The position numbers and the translations under genes are program-made. A stretch of DNA of 64,000 nucleotides, from NCBI GenBank assembly GCA_017617035.1, contig JAFZWV010000013.1, positions 42,277 through 106,276 on the forward strand, read 5' to 3'. The notes below the pieces were generated by a model, which was given only the letters and a program-made list of their open reading frames with translations, was not told where the DNA came from and ran no database searches. Of this stretch, positions 8,296 to 17,216 are shown one piece after another (position 1 is the first letter of the stretch; the number at the start of each line of letters is the position of its first letter). Origin of the DNA: Bacteroidales bacterium. GTDB lineage: Bacteria > Bacteroidota > Bacteroidia > Bacteroidales > UBA932.

Positions 8296-9390
8296 TTATT
8301 TCAGCAATTTTGCGAGTTCGCGGCGGAGACCTGCTTCACCATCGATCTTTGCGGAGGAGATTTCGTCGCCGGCGATGATGAGGGTGGTAGGCAATTCCTG
8401 CAAGTTGTAAAGCCTTACGGCCTGCGAGGCAGTTCCGTAACCGTCGCAAACATTTATCCACGGCAGGGCCTGGTTCTTAACGACAGATGCCCAGAGGGCC
8501 TTATCTGAGGTAACGCCGACAGCATAAATCTCAAGACCTTTGGAATGATACTGCTTATACAGAGGAAGCAGGACGTCTACGTTGAAGAGCTTCTGCTCGG
8601 CATTCTCGACATCCCAGAAATGAAGGAGCATAACCTTCGCCTCAACACCGGCGAGGGACACCTTCTGAGCGTTAATGTCCGGCAGGGCGATATCGGGAAA
8701 ACCAGCCTCCTTGGCATTTTGCAGGGCATTGGTAAGAGCCATGTTGTTCTTACGCCTTTCAGCCTCGGTCTCAAGAGCTCTCACATACTTCGATTCGGGA
8801 TAGACGGTCTTAAGCGAATCGGCAATAGCACTGAAAACGAGGGCATCGGTAGTCTGTCCGAAGACGGGGATCTCTGCAGCCAGATTCTGGAAGAGCACAG
8901 GCACTACCGCAAGCGACTTGCTGTGGGCGAACACATAAGCCAGCCTGTCGCGATAGTAACGGACATAGATACCGGTGGCTTCTCCCGGCTCAGCTGCCGC
9001 GAGATTATTGACGAAATCCGAATAAGATTTCTCAAGCCCGGCGAGCTCAGCAGAACCTTCCGATCCCTCAACCGTATAATTACCAAGAGTATCGGCTACA
9101 ACCTCGGCCTTCTCCCCTGCTTCAAGAAGCAGAGCCGCAAGACGCACGTCGCCCTTGTAGATGTAGACAAACTCGGGCTGACCCTTAGCGACCTGTACGC
9201 TATAATTGAAATGACCCTTGGCGTCCGTCTTCACGGAATCCAGCAGGTCAGCGCTGCTGACGTTGAGTTTATGGATAGCGAGCGCCGCACCAGGTGCATC
9301 GGCAACCGTCATTGAGATACGGGCCTTAGGCGAGCAGGAAACGAAGAGCGCCAGGACTGCACCCAGCGCAATGATCTTAGAGCTTCTCAT
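8296..9390 (-). CDS. Lipoprotein with DUF4369-like N-domain and thioredoxin-fold C-domain lacking CxxC
   Basis: 364 residues. The start at 9390 gives a lipobox with Cys19 (LFVSC). Residues about 25-110 resemble the beta-rich DUF4369 domain common in Bacteroidota TlpA-like proteins. Residues about 225-364 form a TlpA/AhpC-like thioredoxin fold (VMLLHFWDVENAEQ ... ELPTTLIIAGDE). Where redox-active members have W-C-x-x-C, this protein has WDVENAE, so there is no disulfide centre. The cis-proline loop LPTT is kept. It probably binds a partner or a peptide rather than exchanging disulfides. The start overlaps the HIT gene by 14 bp. Confidence 0.8.
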   Translation of the reverse strand: MRSSKIIALGAVLALFVSCSPKARISMTVADAPGAALAIHKLNVSSADLLDSVKTDAKGHFNYSVQVAKGQPEFVYIYKGDVRLAALLLEAGEKAEVVADTLGNYTVEGSEGSAELAGLEKSYSDFVNNLAAAEPGEATGIYVRYYRDRLAYVFAHSKSLAVVPVLFQNLAAEIPVFGQTTDALVFSAIADSLKTVYPESKYVRALETEAERRKNNMALTNALQNAKEAGFPDIALPDINAQKVSLAGVEAKVMLLHFWDVENAEQKLFNVDVLLPLYKQYHSKGLEIYAVGVTSDKALWASVVKNQALPWINVCDGYGTASQAVRLYNLQELPTTLIIAGDEISSAKIDGEAGLRRELAKLLK

Positions 9391-9778
9391 ATTCGGCAAG
9401 GATTGCGGCCGCAATTTCGGCCTTTCGCGCATCCGAAACTTCCGGACGCTTCTTGCGGAAATCAAGATCACCTTCGGTCTGAAGCGGCACCAGATGGATA
9501 TGAGTATGCGGCACTTCCATTCCGAGCACGGCGACACCTACCCTCTTGCAGGGCACGGCTGCCTTCAGGGCCACGGCGACCTTGCGGGCGAAAGCCCACA
9601 GTCCTTCGTAGGTCTTCTGGTCGAGATTGAAGATATAGTCGTCCTCAACGTTCTTGGGGATAACGAGGGTATGTCCTTCCGCCAGAGGGTTGATATCGAG
9701 GAAAGCATAGAAGTCTTCGCTCTCTGCAACCTTGTAAGAAGGAATCTCGCCTTTCGCGATGCGGGTGAAAATAGTCAT
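9377..9778 (-). CDS. HIT-family nucleotide-binding hydrolase
   Basis: 133 residues with the histidine triad HTHIHLVPL at residues 91-99 (His91, His93, His95). Members hydrolyse nucleotidyl phosphoramidates or dinucleoside polyphosphates. The N-terminal block IFTRIAKGEIPSYKVAE is typical of the HINT/PKCI branch. The start at 9778 was chosen because it gives the canonical MTIFTRI beginning; the gap from greA is 4 bp. The physiological substrate is unknown. Confidence 0.92.
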   Translation of the reverse strand: MTIFTRIAKGEIPSYKVAESEDFYAFLDINPLAEGHTLVIPKNVEDDYIFNLDQKTYEGLWAFARKVAVALKAAVPCKRVGVAVLGMEVPHTHIHLVPLQTEGDLDFRKKRPEVSDARKAEIAAAILAEYEKL

Positions 9779-9782
9779 ATGA

Positions 9783-10253
9783 TTAAAGGCTGATTTCGAG
9801 AATCTTGAACTTAAGGACACCTGCGGGCACCTGGGCCTCGACTATTTCGCCGACGCCATGGCCGATAAGGGCCTTGGCGATAGGGGTAGTCGCGGCGAGC
9901 TTGCCTTTATTGAAGTCGGCCTCAGACTCGCCTACGATGGAGAACTTCATCTTGGTCTTTGCAGAGAGGTTCTCGACCACGACGGTGGTGAGCATCTGGA
10001 CCTTGTCGGTAGAAAGCTGGGATGCGTCGAGCACCTTCGCGTTCGTAATCATGTTTTTCAAGTTCGCGATCTTAAGCTCAAGAAGGCCCTGGGCCTCGCG
10101 GGCCGATTCGTACTCGGCGTTCTCCGAGAGGTCTCCCTTCTCGCGGGCCTCAGCGATCTGGGCCGCGATGACAGGGCGCTGGGCAAGCGCCTCTTCAAGT
10201 TCTTTCTTCAGCTTCTCGAGCCCTTCCTGGCTCATATAATGTACGTCTGCCAT
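9783..10253 (-). CDS. greA: Transcription elongation factor GreA
   Basis: 156 residues, the usual length. The N-terminal coiled coil carries the tip acidic residues in the block AREKGDLSENAEYESARE (about residues 36-53). The C-terminal FKBP-like domain ends with the block TPIAKALIGHGVGEIVE. GreA rescues backtracked RNA polymerase by stimulating transcript cleavage. A terminator-like hairpin lies upstream, so greA may start its own unit with the HIT and lipoprotein genes. Confidence 0.96.
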   Translation of the reverse strand: MADVHYMSQEGLEKLKKELEEALAQRPVIAAQIAEAREKGDLSENAEYESAREAQGLLELKIANLKNMITNAKVLDASQLSTDKVQMLTTVVVENLSAKTKMKFSIVGESEADFNKGKLAATTPIAKALIGHGVGEIVEAQVPAGVLKFKILEISL

Positions 10254-10280
10254 AATGGATTTGAGTGGTTTTCGTCAATT

Positions 10281-10313
10281 AAAAAGGAGTCCTGCCTTTG
10301 CGGCAGAACCCTC
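10281..10313 (-). terminator. Rho-independent terminator upstream of greA
   Basis: Reading the minus strand, a stem of about 10 bp (two G-T pairs) around GGTTCTGCC / GGCAGGACTCC with loop GCAAA is followed directly by TTTTT. It would end transcription from the M49 peptidase and the 46-codon gene. Confidence 0.7.
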
Positions 10314-10345
10314 GGTTGTTTTGCAAAGATACTTAACTTTTCGGA

Positions 10346-10486
10346 TTATTTCAACCCTTCGTCGTATTTGGGCTTCATGATGGCCTCGTAGACCACCAGT
10401 TTCTTCAACTCCTTCCGACGGGCTTTCTTATCCTCTTTGTTCTTCAAGTCCTCAAGGACTTCCGATTTCTTTGTGTTCTTTGTCAT
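10346..10486 (-). CDS. Small basic protein of unknown function (46 residues)
   Basis: Starts MTKNTKKSEVLEDL and ends KPKYDEGLK. Lysine-rich and predicted helical, with no signal peptide or membrane segment. A TATATTTG box on the minus strand lies 7 bp before the ATG, close enough for a near-leaderless message, and the gene is followed by the terminator at 10281-10313. These flanking signals and the clean reading frame make a real gene likely. I do not recognise the family. Confidence 0.55.
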   Translation of the reverse strand: MTKNTKKSEVLEDLKNKEDKKARRKELKKLVVYEAIMKPKYDEGLK

Positions 10487-10508
10487 ATCTTTACAAATAT
10501 AGCAATTA

Positions 10509-12497
10509 TTACAGAGCCCTGTACTTCTTTCCGTACTCCAGCATCTGACCCAGATAGTCGTCGGGGTATTCGATCTTGTAGTCAACGATCTTTCCAAACT
10601 TCTTAACCGGCACAATCTCCGGATTAATGAATCCGCCGTAAGGCTTAAGGTTCAGAGCTTCGTAGCGGGCCTTGACTTCCTTATGGAGTTCGGGATCGAT
10701 GTTAACCGCATATGTCTCAATGAGATACTTACCGGCCTTATAGTCGCCTTCGCTCTTGATGCGCTGGATCTCGGCGAGCAGCTCGGCGAAGAGGCTGCGC
10801 AGCTTCTCGTAGTCGTTCACGACGAAATAGGTTTTACCGTCGCGCACCTTCTTCTCTATGACGTTTTCGGAAGCGCCTTTCTCGTAGCACCACTGGGCTA
10901 TGAGTTTACGGTTCTGCATGTGGGCTTCGGTGTTCGGGCGACCAAGCTCGACGCGGGTGAACTGCGTAAACAGACCGTTGCGGATGTAGCTCGCGTACTC
11001 GGCCTTGTAGGCGTCGGCATCGGGCATGATCCCGAGCTCGACCATCCTCGGGTCGGCCGTGTAATAGAGGCCGAACAGGTCTGCGCGGGCCTCCTCAAGC
11101 GCTGAAGCGTACTCGCCCATGGCGGTAGTGCTGACGCCCGGAAGGAGCTGCCCGGAGCCATGGCCAAGGCATTCGTGAAGGTCGGTATGGACCTCGTCCG
11201 CCCAGGGGCCATATTTGCGGACCATGGCCTTTTCCTCGTCGTCCCATGCAAACTCGTCAAGCATGTTCTTCGGCGATTCCTGGGCCGCGTAGTCGTAGGC
11301 ATGGGTAATGTTGGCTATGGTCACGCTCTTCGAGCCGTACTCCTTGCGGATCCAGTCCGCGTTCGGGAGGTTGATGCCGATCGGAGTCGACGGGTAGCTG
11401 TCGCCCGCGAGGCAGACTGCGTTGATGACCTTGGCGCTCACGCCCTTGACTTCCTTTTTACGGAAGCGCGGGTCTACTGGCGAGTTGTCCTCGAACCACT
11501 GCGCGTTCTTGGAGATGGTCTCGGTGCGGCGGGAGGCGTCGAAGTCCTTGATGTTGACGTAGCCCTCCCATGCGCCCTTGCGGCCGAGCGGGTCGTTGTA
11601 GTCTTCTATGAAGCCGTTGATGAAGTCGACCGTGCCGATCGTGTCCTTCACCCACTCGATGTTGAACTCGTCCCACACGCGCAGGTCGCCGGTCTCGTAG
11701 TACTTGATCAGCAGCGCGAGGGCGTTCTTCTGGATGTCGTTCTCCGCGACCTCGGCGGCCTTGGAGAGCTCCTCGCAGATGTGGGAGATGGCGCCGTCGT
11801 ACAGGCCGCCCTTCTTCCATGGCAGTTCGACGATCTTGCCGTCCCGCTTTACGACCTTGGTGTTGAGACCATAGGCAATCGGGTGAGGATCGCCCTTAAC
11901 CTCGATGCTCGCATAGTATTTCTCGACCTCATCGCGGGTGACACCGTCATAGAAGTTCACGGCCGACAGCTCGACGATGTCGCCGCTGGTTTCGGTCGAA
12001 CGGCGCTGCAGGCCCTTGGTCTTGTCGTAGACGTAGCCGGCAATCGCGGCGTTCTCGCCTACTGCCGAGAGCAGGCTCTCGAAATAGGCCCTGCCGCACT
12101 CGGGGAAGAACTTGTCCTCCGCATAGTGGTGGTGAACTCCGTTGGAGAAGAAAACGCGCTTGGCGTAGACGACGAAAGCGTCCCAGTCCGCGCCCTCGCG
12201 CGCACCCGTATAATTATTGAGTATGTTCTCGAGGGCATGCCTCAGGGCGATATTGCCTTCAGAATTCTGATCCCAAAGGATGTCGCGGCCCCACTTCGCC
12301 GCCTCGGCGAGGTGGTAGCAATACTCCTTCTGCTGAAGGGTAAGGTTCTCCCAACCGGGAATGGTGTACCTCATAACCTTGAGGTCCGCGAATTCATCGA
12401 CGAGGTAGCGGAATCCTTCGACCTTGTCGTTCTTAACTGTGCAGGAAGATGCCATAATGAGTGCTGCCGAGAGGCAGAAACCTAATATTTTTTTCAT
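10509..12497 (-). CDS. Dipeptidyl-peptidase III, peptidase family M49 (lipoprotein)
   Basis: 662 residues. Zinc motif HECLGH at 441-446 (HExxGH type) and the second family motif EEARAD about 30 residues later supply the zinc ligands and catalytic glutamate. The N-terminus has a lipobox with Cys19 (IMASSC), so it is probably anchored in the envelope, as are other Bacteroidota M49 enzymes; eukaryotic relatives are cytosolic. It releases dipeptides from the N-termini of oligopeptides. It follows ribF by 13 bp. Confidence 0.93.
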   Translation of the reverse strand: MKKILGFCLSAALIMASSCTVKNDKVEGFRYLVDEFADLKVMRYTIPGWENLTLQQKEYCYHLAEAAKWGRDILWDQNSEGNIALRHALENILNNYTGAREGADWDAFVVYAKRVFFSNGVHHHYAEDKFFPECGRAYFESLLSAVGENAAIAGYVYDKTKGLQRRSTETSGDIVELSAVNFYDGVTRDEVEKYYASIEVKGDPHPIAYGLNTKVVKRDGKIVELPWKKGGLYDGAISHICEELSKAAEVAENDIQKNALALLIKYYETGDLRVWDEFNIEWVKDTIGTVDFINGFIEDYNDPLGRKGAWEGYVNIKDFDASRRTETISKNAQWFEDNSPVDPRFRKKEVKGVSAKVINAVCLAGDSYPSTPIGINLPNADWIRKEYGSKSVTIANITHAYDYAAQESPKNMLDEFAWDDEEKAMVRKYGPWADEVHTDLHECLGHGSGQLLPGVSTTAMGEYASALEEARADLFGLYYTADPRMVELGIMPDADAYKAEYASYIRNGLFTQFTRVELGRPNTEAHMQNRKLIAQWCYEKGASENVIEKKVRDGKTYFVVNDYEKLRSLFAELLAEIQRIKSEGDYKAGKYLIETYAVNIDPELHKEVKARYEALNLKPYGGFINPEIVPVKKFGKIVDYKIEYPDDYLGQMLEYGKKYRAL

Positions 12498-12510
12498 AAT
12501 TCTATAATTA

Positions 12511-13464
12511 TCAATGAGATTTCTCCACGCGCTGCGCTTGGTCGAAATGACAGCGGCAGGCTTCGCGATCCTTTTCGAGCTGACCGCGGAGTTCGTCGAA
12601 GGAGCGGAAATGGATTTCGTCGCGGATTTTCCTTTCGAACGTCACCTTAATATCCAGTCCATATATCTCTTCATCGAAATCGAAGATATTCGTCTCGATT
12701 TTTTCATGATGGTCTATATTCGTCATGCCCCACAACTGCCTACCTTCTACTTCCACCCTGCTCAGATACGCCCCCACTCCCGGAAGGCACTTCAGCGGCT
12801 CGCGCAGCTTCATATTCGCCGTCGGAAAACCTATCGTCCGACCCATCATATTGCCGCTCACCACCACTCCGTTCAGAAAATACTCGTACCCCAACATCGC
12901 GTTTGCCGCTTCGACTTTTCCCGCCGCCAGAGCTTTTCTGATTTTTGTAGACGAAATAAAAGATTCCTTCGCTTTGCTCGGAATGACAACATCACTGTCA
13001 TCCCGAGAAGCGATAGCGACGAAGGGATCTGTGCCAGAAACGGCATGGGGGGATACGACCAGCGCTTCTAGACCGGCGGCGTCAGCTAGTTTTGCTATTT
13101 CGTTAGTCGATAATTGATCGCTTCCGAAGCGGTTGTCGTAGCCCAGGACGATGCTGGTGACGCCATAGTCGCGACGGAGCATGTCGAGGTACTGCGCGGC
13201 GGTGAGGGCGGCGAAGTCGCGGGTGAACGGGAGGACTTCGACGCGGTCGACGCCGAGCTCGGCCAAAAGCTCACGCTTCTCGTCGAGCGAGGTAAGCAAC
13301 CGCAGGTCGCGCGAGCCGCCGCGCAGTACGGTCCGCGGATGCGGCCAGAAAGTGAGGACGAGACTCTGCTCGCCCCGCTTATGCGCGGTCTCGAGCAGAG
13401 TCTGCAGAACTGCGCGGTGTCCCAGATGGACACCGTCGAAAAATCCGGTAGCTGCTACAGCCAT
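12511..13464 (-). CDS. ribF: Bifunctional riboflavin kinase / FAD synthetase with in-frame repeat insert
   Basis: 317 residues. The N-terminal FAD synthetase domain begins directly with GFFDGVHLGHR (ATP-binding HIGH-like motif), so the N-terminus is shorter than usual. The C-terminal riboflavin kinase domain has the motif GRTIGFPTANM. The product makes FMN and FAD. Residues about 145-168 are encoded by an inverted pair of a dispersed repeat and push in just before the conserved ISSTKIR motif. A second half copy encodes the last 13 residues and runs up to the stop codon. The start overlaps glgP by 10 bp. Confidence 0.93.
   Translation of the reverse strand: MAVAATGFFDGVHLGHRAVLQTLLETAHKRGEQSLVLTFWPHPRTVLRGGSRDLRLLTSLDEKRELLAELGVDRVEVLPFTRDFAALTAAQYLDMLRRDYGVTSIVLGYDNRFGSDQLSTNEIAKLADAAGLEALVVSPHAVSGTDPFVAIASRDDSDVVIPSKAKESFISSTKIRKALAAGKVEAANAMLGYEYFLNGVVVSGNMMGRTIGFPTANMKLREPLKCLPGVGAYLSRVEVEGRQLWGMTNIDHHEKIETNIFDFDEEIYGLDIKVTFERKIRDEIHFRSFDELRGQLEKDREACRCHFDQAQRVEKSH
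12516..12552. repeat. Half copy of the in-frame palindromic repeat at the ribF 3' end
   Basis: Runs from GAGATTTCTCCACGC to GGTCGAAATGACA. It matches the right arm of the insert in the M16 peptidase gene (39573-39612, opposite strand). Here it encodes the C-terminal residues HFDQAQRVEKSH of RibF. Confidence 0.75.
12961..13030. repeat. Inverted-repeat insert inside ribF
   Basis: Left arm 12961-12988 (AGATTCCTTCG ... TCGGAATGACA) and right arm 12996-13030 (TGTCATCCCGA ... CGAAGGGATCT) are inverted copies of one repeat, separated by 7 bp. The whole lies in frame in ribF and adds about 24 residues (roughly TDPFVAIASRDDSDVVIPSK). Confidence 0.8.
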
Positions 13465-16010
13465 TTCACGACAGGGAAATCCTGACGGTGAGGCAGCAGG
13501 TCGTTCTTCGGGTAGATACGTGTACCTACCTGATACATACCCGTCCTCTCAGGAAGCACGGTTACGCGGAAGGTCGCGATGCCGTTTTCGAAGCTCACAA
13601 GCTCGAACGGAGCGACTTCCTGGATGTGGTGCTTGCCCTTGCCGTCGGTCGAGGTGAAGAGCATCTCCACTCCAATATATTCCGGCTTGATACGGCCCAT
13701 GTCGATCACGACCTCTCCGGTAAGGAGATTCTCCTGCGAAAGAACATACGAAGCGCTCGGCTGGGTGTAGGAGACGATGCGCATATTGTTCCACTCATTG
13801 GCCATGAACTGCTTCCAATCTGCAATCTCGCGGGCAATAGCGGCATTGTCTGCGGCAAGCTTACCGTAACGCTCGGCCTGAGGGATATAGTACTGGTTGC
13901 AGTAGTCGGTGAGCATGCGGTTGGTCGTGAAGTTCGACGCGACCTTGGCTATAGTATTCTTGATGTAGCCTATCCACTTGACTGGCAGGCCGACATGTTT
14001 GTCGACATCGTAGTAGTCGGGAGCGATCTCGTTCTCGATAGTGGCGTAAATAGTAGCTGCATCGAGCTCATTCTGGTATTCCTGATCGTCGTAGGTACGC
14101 TCGAGAGGGAGAGCCCAACCGGCGTCCTTGAGATAACCTTCAACCCACCAGCCGTCGAGTACCGAGAAGTGCATGACACCGTTCATCGAAGCCTTCTCTC
14201 CAGAGGTACCGGAAGCCTCGAGCGGACGGGTCGGGTTGTTCATCCAGACATCGACGCCCTGGACAAGCCTCTTCGCGAGGGTGATATCGTAACCAGGGAC
14301 GAAGACTATCTTGCCGATGAAGCGCGGATCCTTGCTGATCTCGACAATCTGTTTGATAAGGTCTTGACCTGCCTGGTCGGCGGGGTGGGCCTTACCTGCA
14401 AATATGAACTGAACGGGCAGCTTAGGATTGTTGACGATAGCGTCAAGCCTGTCGAGGTCGCGGAACAGGAGGGTCGCCCTCTTGTAAGTAGCGAAGCGGC
14501 GGGCGAAACCGATAGTCAGCACGTCGTCGCGAAGGGTCTCCTTGATCGTAACAATCTGACCCGGAGTGTAGTGAGCACTCACTACCGGATCGGAAAGACG
14601 GTCGCGTATCGACTTGATGAGTTCGGTCTTGAGGATCTTGCGGACGCTCCAGATCTCATCGTCGGAGACGTTGTAGATTCCGTCGAAGCAGCTCTTGTCG
14701 TAGTGGCTGGTCTTGAACTGGTCGCCGAAGACCTTGGCATGGACAGCCTTCCACTCTTTCGAGGCCCAAGTCGGGTAATGGACGCCGTTCGTTACATAGC
14801 TGATGTACAGCTCTTCGGGCAGATAACCGGGATACATCGAAGCGAAGATGTCCTGACTGACCTTGCCGTGGAGCATCGAAACGCCGTTGACGTTCTGGCT
14901 CATCGAGGCGGCGAGGGTGCTCATCGAGAACTTCTCGTCGTGGTTGTCGGGGTCGAGCTTACCCAGGGCCATGAACTGCCTCCAGTCGAGACCGAAGCGG
15001 CGCGGGTAGTGTCCGAGGTACTTGCCGAGGAGCTCCTCGGTAAAGGCGTCGTGGCCTGCGGGCACGGGGGTATGGGTCGTATAGAGGGACGAAGCGCGGC
15101 AGAGCTCCATGGCTTCGCCGTAGGCATAATGGCCGTCCTGCATGAACTCGCGCAGCCTTTCAAGGCCGGCGAAGGCGGCATGGCCCTCATTGTAATGGTA
15201 CACGGTGGGGTTGAGTCCGAGGCTGCGAAGTGCGCGAACGCCTCCGATGCCGAGCAGGATCTCCTGCTTCAGGCGGTTTTCCCAGTCACCTCCGTAGAGT
15301 TGATGAGTAACCGAGCGGTCTTCGGGCGAATTTGCCTCGAAGTCGGTGTCGAGCAGATAGAGATCTGTCCTACCGACAGCGACCTTCCAGATACGGGCAT
15401 TGAGCTGGCGTCCGGGGAAAGCCATCGAGACGGTCTTCCAGTTGCCGGCTTCATCGAGCACGGGCTCGCCGGGAATCTTCATGAAGTCCTGGGCGTCGTA
15501 GCCTGCGACCTGGTTGCCCTGGGGAGTAAGGCGCTGGGTGAAGTAACCATAGCGGTAGAGAAGACCCACTGCTACGAGGTTTACGTTCATGTCGCTGGTC
15601 TCCTTGAGGTAGTCGCCGGCGAGGATGCCGAGGCCTCCGGAATAGATCTTAAGCGAGGTGTCGAGGCCGTACTCCATACAGAAGTAGGCTACTGACGGCT
15701 CCGTACGCTGGTCCTTGAGCGCCATGTAGGAGTCGAACTCCTTCATTACGCTGGCCAGACGGCCGAGAAACTCGGCGTCCTGAGCAAGCTGCTTGTATCG
15801 TTTGAGACTTACTTTGTCGAGAATCACCATCGGGTTGTGGCCGGATTTGTGCCACAATTCGGCGTCGATGGACTTGAAGAGCGCCTTAGCGCTGTCGTTC
15901 CAGCACCACCAGAGGTTTTTGCAGAGGGTTTCCAGCCCCCTGAGCTCCTCGGGAAGGTGACGGGTTACCATCACGCTCTGCCAGGATGGGGTTGCGTTGA
16001 GATTGTACAT
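13455..16010 (-). CDS. glgP: Alpha-glucan (glycogen) phosphorylase, GT35
   Basis: 851 residues. It releases glucose-1-phosphate from the non-reducing ends of glycogen or maltodextrin. The pyridoxal-phosphate lysine is Lys606 in the motif EASGTSGEKASMNG. The N-terminus (HLPEELRGLETLCKNLWW) is the DUF3417-type domain of the archaeal/bacterial alpha-glucan phosphorylase subfamily. It is the last gene of the glycogen block and overlaps ribF by 10 bp. Confidence 0.93.
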   Translation of the reverse strand: MYNLNATPSWQSVMVTRHLPEELRGLETLCKNLWWCWNDSAKALFKSIDAELWHKSGHNPMVILDKVSLKRYKQLAQDAEFLGRLASVMKEFDSYMALKDQRTEPSVAYFCMEYGLDTSLKIYSGGLGILAGDYLKETSDMNVNLVAVGLLYRYGYFTQRLTPQGNQVAGYDAQDFMKIPGEPVLDEAGNWKTVSMAFPGRQLNARIWKVAVGRTDLYLLDTDFEANSPEDRSVTHQLYGGDWENRLKQEILLGIGGVRALRSLGLNPTVYHYNEGHAAFAGLERLREFMQDGHYAYGEAMELCRASSLYTTHTPVPAGHDAFTEELLGKYLGHYPRRFGLDWRQFMALGKLDPDNHDEKFSMSTLAASMSQNVNGVSMLHGKVSQDIFASMYPGYLPEELYISYVTNGVHYPTWASKEWKAVHAKVFGDQFKTSHYDKSCFDGIYNVSDDEIWSVRKILKTELIKSIRDRLSDPVVSAHYTPGQIVTIKETLRDDVLTIGFARRFATYKRATLLFRDLDRLDAIVNNPKLPVQFIFAGKAHPADQAGQDLIKQIVEISKDPRFIGKIVFVPGYDITLAKRLVQGVDVWMNNPTRPLEASGTSGEKASMNGVMHFSVLDGWWVEGYLKDAGWALPLERTYDDQEYQNELDAATIYATIENEIAPDYYDVDKHVGLPVKWIGYIKNTIAKVASNFTTNRMLTDYCNQYYIPQAERYGKLAADNAAIAREIADWKQFMANEWNNMRIVSYTQPSASYVLSQENLLTGEVVIDMGRIKPEYIGVEMLFTSTDGKGKHHIQEVAPFELVSFENGIATFRVTVLPERTGMYQVGTRIYPKNDLLPHRQDFPVVKWL

Positions 16011-16019
16011 AAAATGCTG

Positions 16020-17204
16020 CTACTGTTTTGTTTCTATTGCTTCATCTACACGGATCTCAAAGTCACTGAGCACATTCATGTAGTTGATAAACGCCTCATA
16101 CGGCGTGTCATAAGGGTTGAAATATTTGTGGACGTCGCCATCGGAGAAGAACTTCGTACACATGTAGTAGAAGTGGTCACTCTCCTGGAGGTGGCCATAG
16201 TCCGCCCACAGAATGGGGTCATTGAGAATTGCGAGTTTTTCGCCCAGAGCATAGACCTTGTTGAAAGCGTCGCTCTGGAGTTCGTTTCCAAGCCATGCGG
16301 TGAGGTCGCGCTCTTCGTCCGCCCATGAAATCGGGTTAGGAACGGAAAGCGGAGCGACAGCGTTGTACTTAGCAGCGGCCTCGGAAGGAGTCACGAACTC
16401 GTACTGCTTGTCGGCCAGAACCTTCTTCGGAAGGGCCTTCATAAATTCGAAAATGCCAGATTCAGCCTTGTTGTGTTCGCCGAAGGTTTCGTAGTCCATA
16501 AAGAGGTTGATAACCTCGCCGGGGGCTGCGTCGAGAGCATCCTTGAAGGTGTCGGCGGTCAGGGCGCCCTGGGTACCGAAGCGGAATGCTATATCGTCGG
16601 AGAGCATGTAGTTGCGAAGCAGGAGCTTCTGGTCGTCTACGAGATCGTTCGAGTAGATATAGTTGGGGCTCCTCCAGCCCATGATGTGGCGTGCGCCCTC
16701 TGTGAGGACGGTCTTAAAGCCCATCTCATAGGCGAGCTTTCCGATGGAGTCGGAGTAGACTAGCTCCGTGTTGCGGAAAGTGGTCGGGGTCTGTCCGAAA
16801 TACTGCTCGATCGCGGCTCTGTGCTTGAGAACCTGATGACGGAACTCGGAGGCTGAACCGATCGAAGCGAGCGAATGGTAATAGGTCTCGGAAAGGAATT
16901 CCACGCACCCGGTCTTAGCAAGGGCCTGGAAGCTCTCGATTACCTCGGGGGCATAGCGGTCGAACTGCTCGAGTACCGAACCCGACAGCGAGAACGCGAC
17001 TTTGAGCTTGCCCTTGGAGGCCTTGATGGCTCCCAGAAGGAGTTCGTTCATCGGAAGATAGCACTTGCGCGCTACCCTCTTCAGGATAGTCCTGTTGGCG
17101 AAGTCGTCGTAGTAGTGCGAGTCCTTGCCGATATCGAAAAACCGGTACTGCCTAAGCCTTGTAGGCTGATGGACCTGAAAATACAGACATATAGATTTTG
17201 CCAT
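16020..17204 (-). CDS. Glycoside hydrolase family 57 alpha-amylase-like enzyme
   Basis: 394 residues without a signal peptide. It begins ICLYFQVHQPTRLRQYRFF, the GH57 region I block with the HQP motif. The candidate nucleophile Glu lies in CVEFLSETYYHSLA (residues 100-113) and the acid/base Asp near 236 in LFMDYETFGEH. GH57 acts on alpha-1,4-glucans (amylase, glucanotransferase or branching activity). Its place between the glycosyltransferase and phosphorylase genes supports intracellular glycogen or maltodextrin processing. Exact activity cannot be read off. Confidence 0.9.
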   Translation of the reverse strand: MAKSICLYFQVHQPTRLRQYRFFDIGKDSHYYDDFANRTILKRVARKCYLPMNELLLGAIKASKGKLKVAFSLSGSVLEQFDRYAPEVIESFQALAKTGCVEFLSETYYHSLASIGSASEFRHQVLKHRAAIEQYFGQTPTTFRNTELVYSDSIGKLAYEMGFKTVLTEGARHIMGWRSPNYIYSNDLVDDQKLLLRNYMLSDDIAFRFGTQGALTADTFKDALDAAPGEVINLFMDYETFGEHNKAESGIFEFMKALPKKVLADKQYEFVTPSEAAAKYNAVAPLSVPNPISWADEERDLTAWLGNELQSDAFNKVYALGEKLAILNDPILWADYGHLQESDHFYYMCTKFFSDGDVHKYFNPYDTPYEAFINYMNVLSDFEIRVDEAIETKQ

Positions 17205-17216
17205 AACCGTGTGTGT

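Noticed and set aside
11160-12485. 441-codon open frame opposite the M49 peptidase gene
   Set aside because: Antisense shadow with low-complexity Val/Asp/Leu-rich translation and no recognisable motif.
13488-15695. 735-codon open frame opposite glgP
   Set aside because: It is the antisense shadow of a conserved phosphorylase; GC-rich codon use removes stops on the other strand. No domain or start signal.
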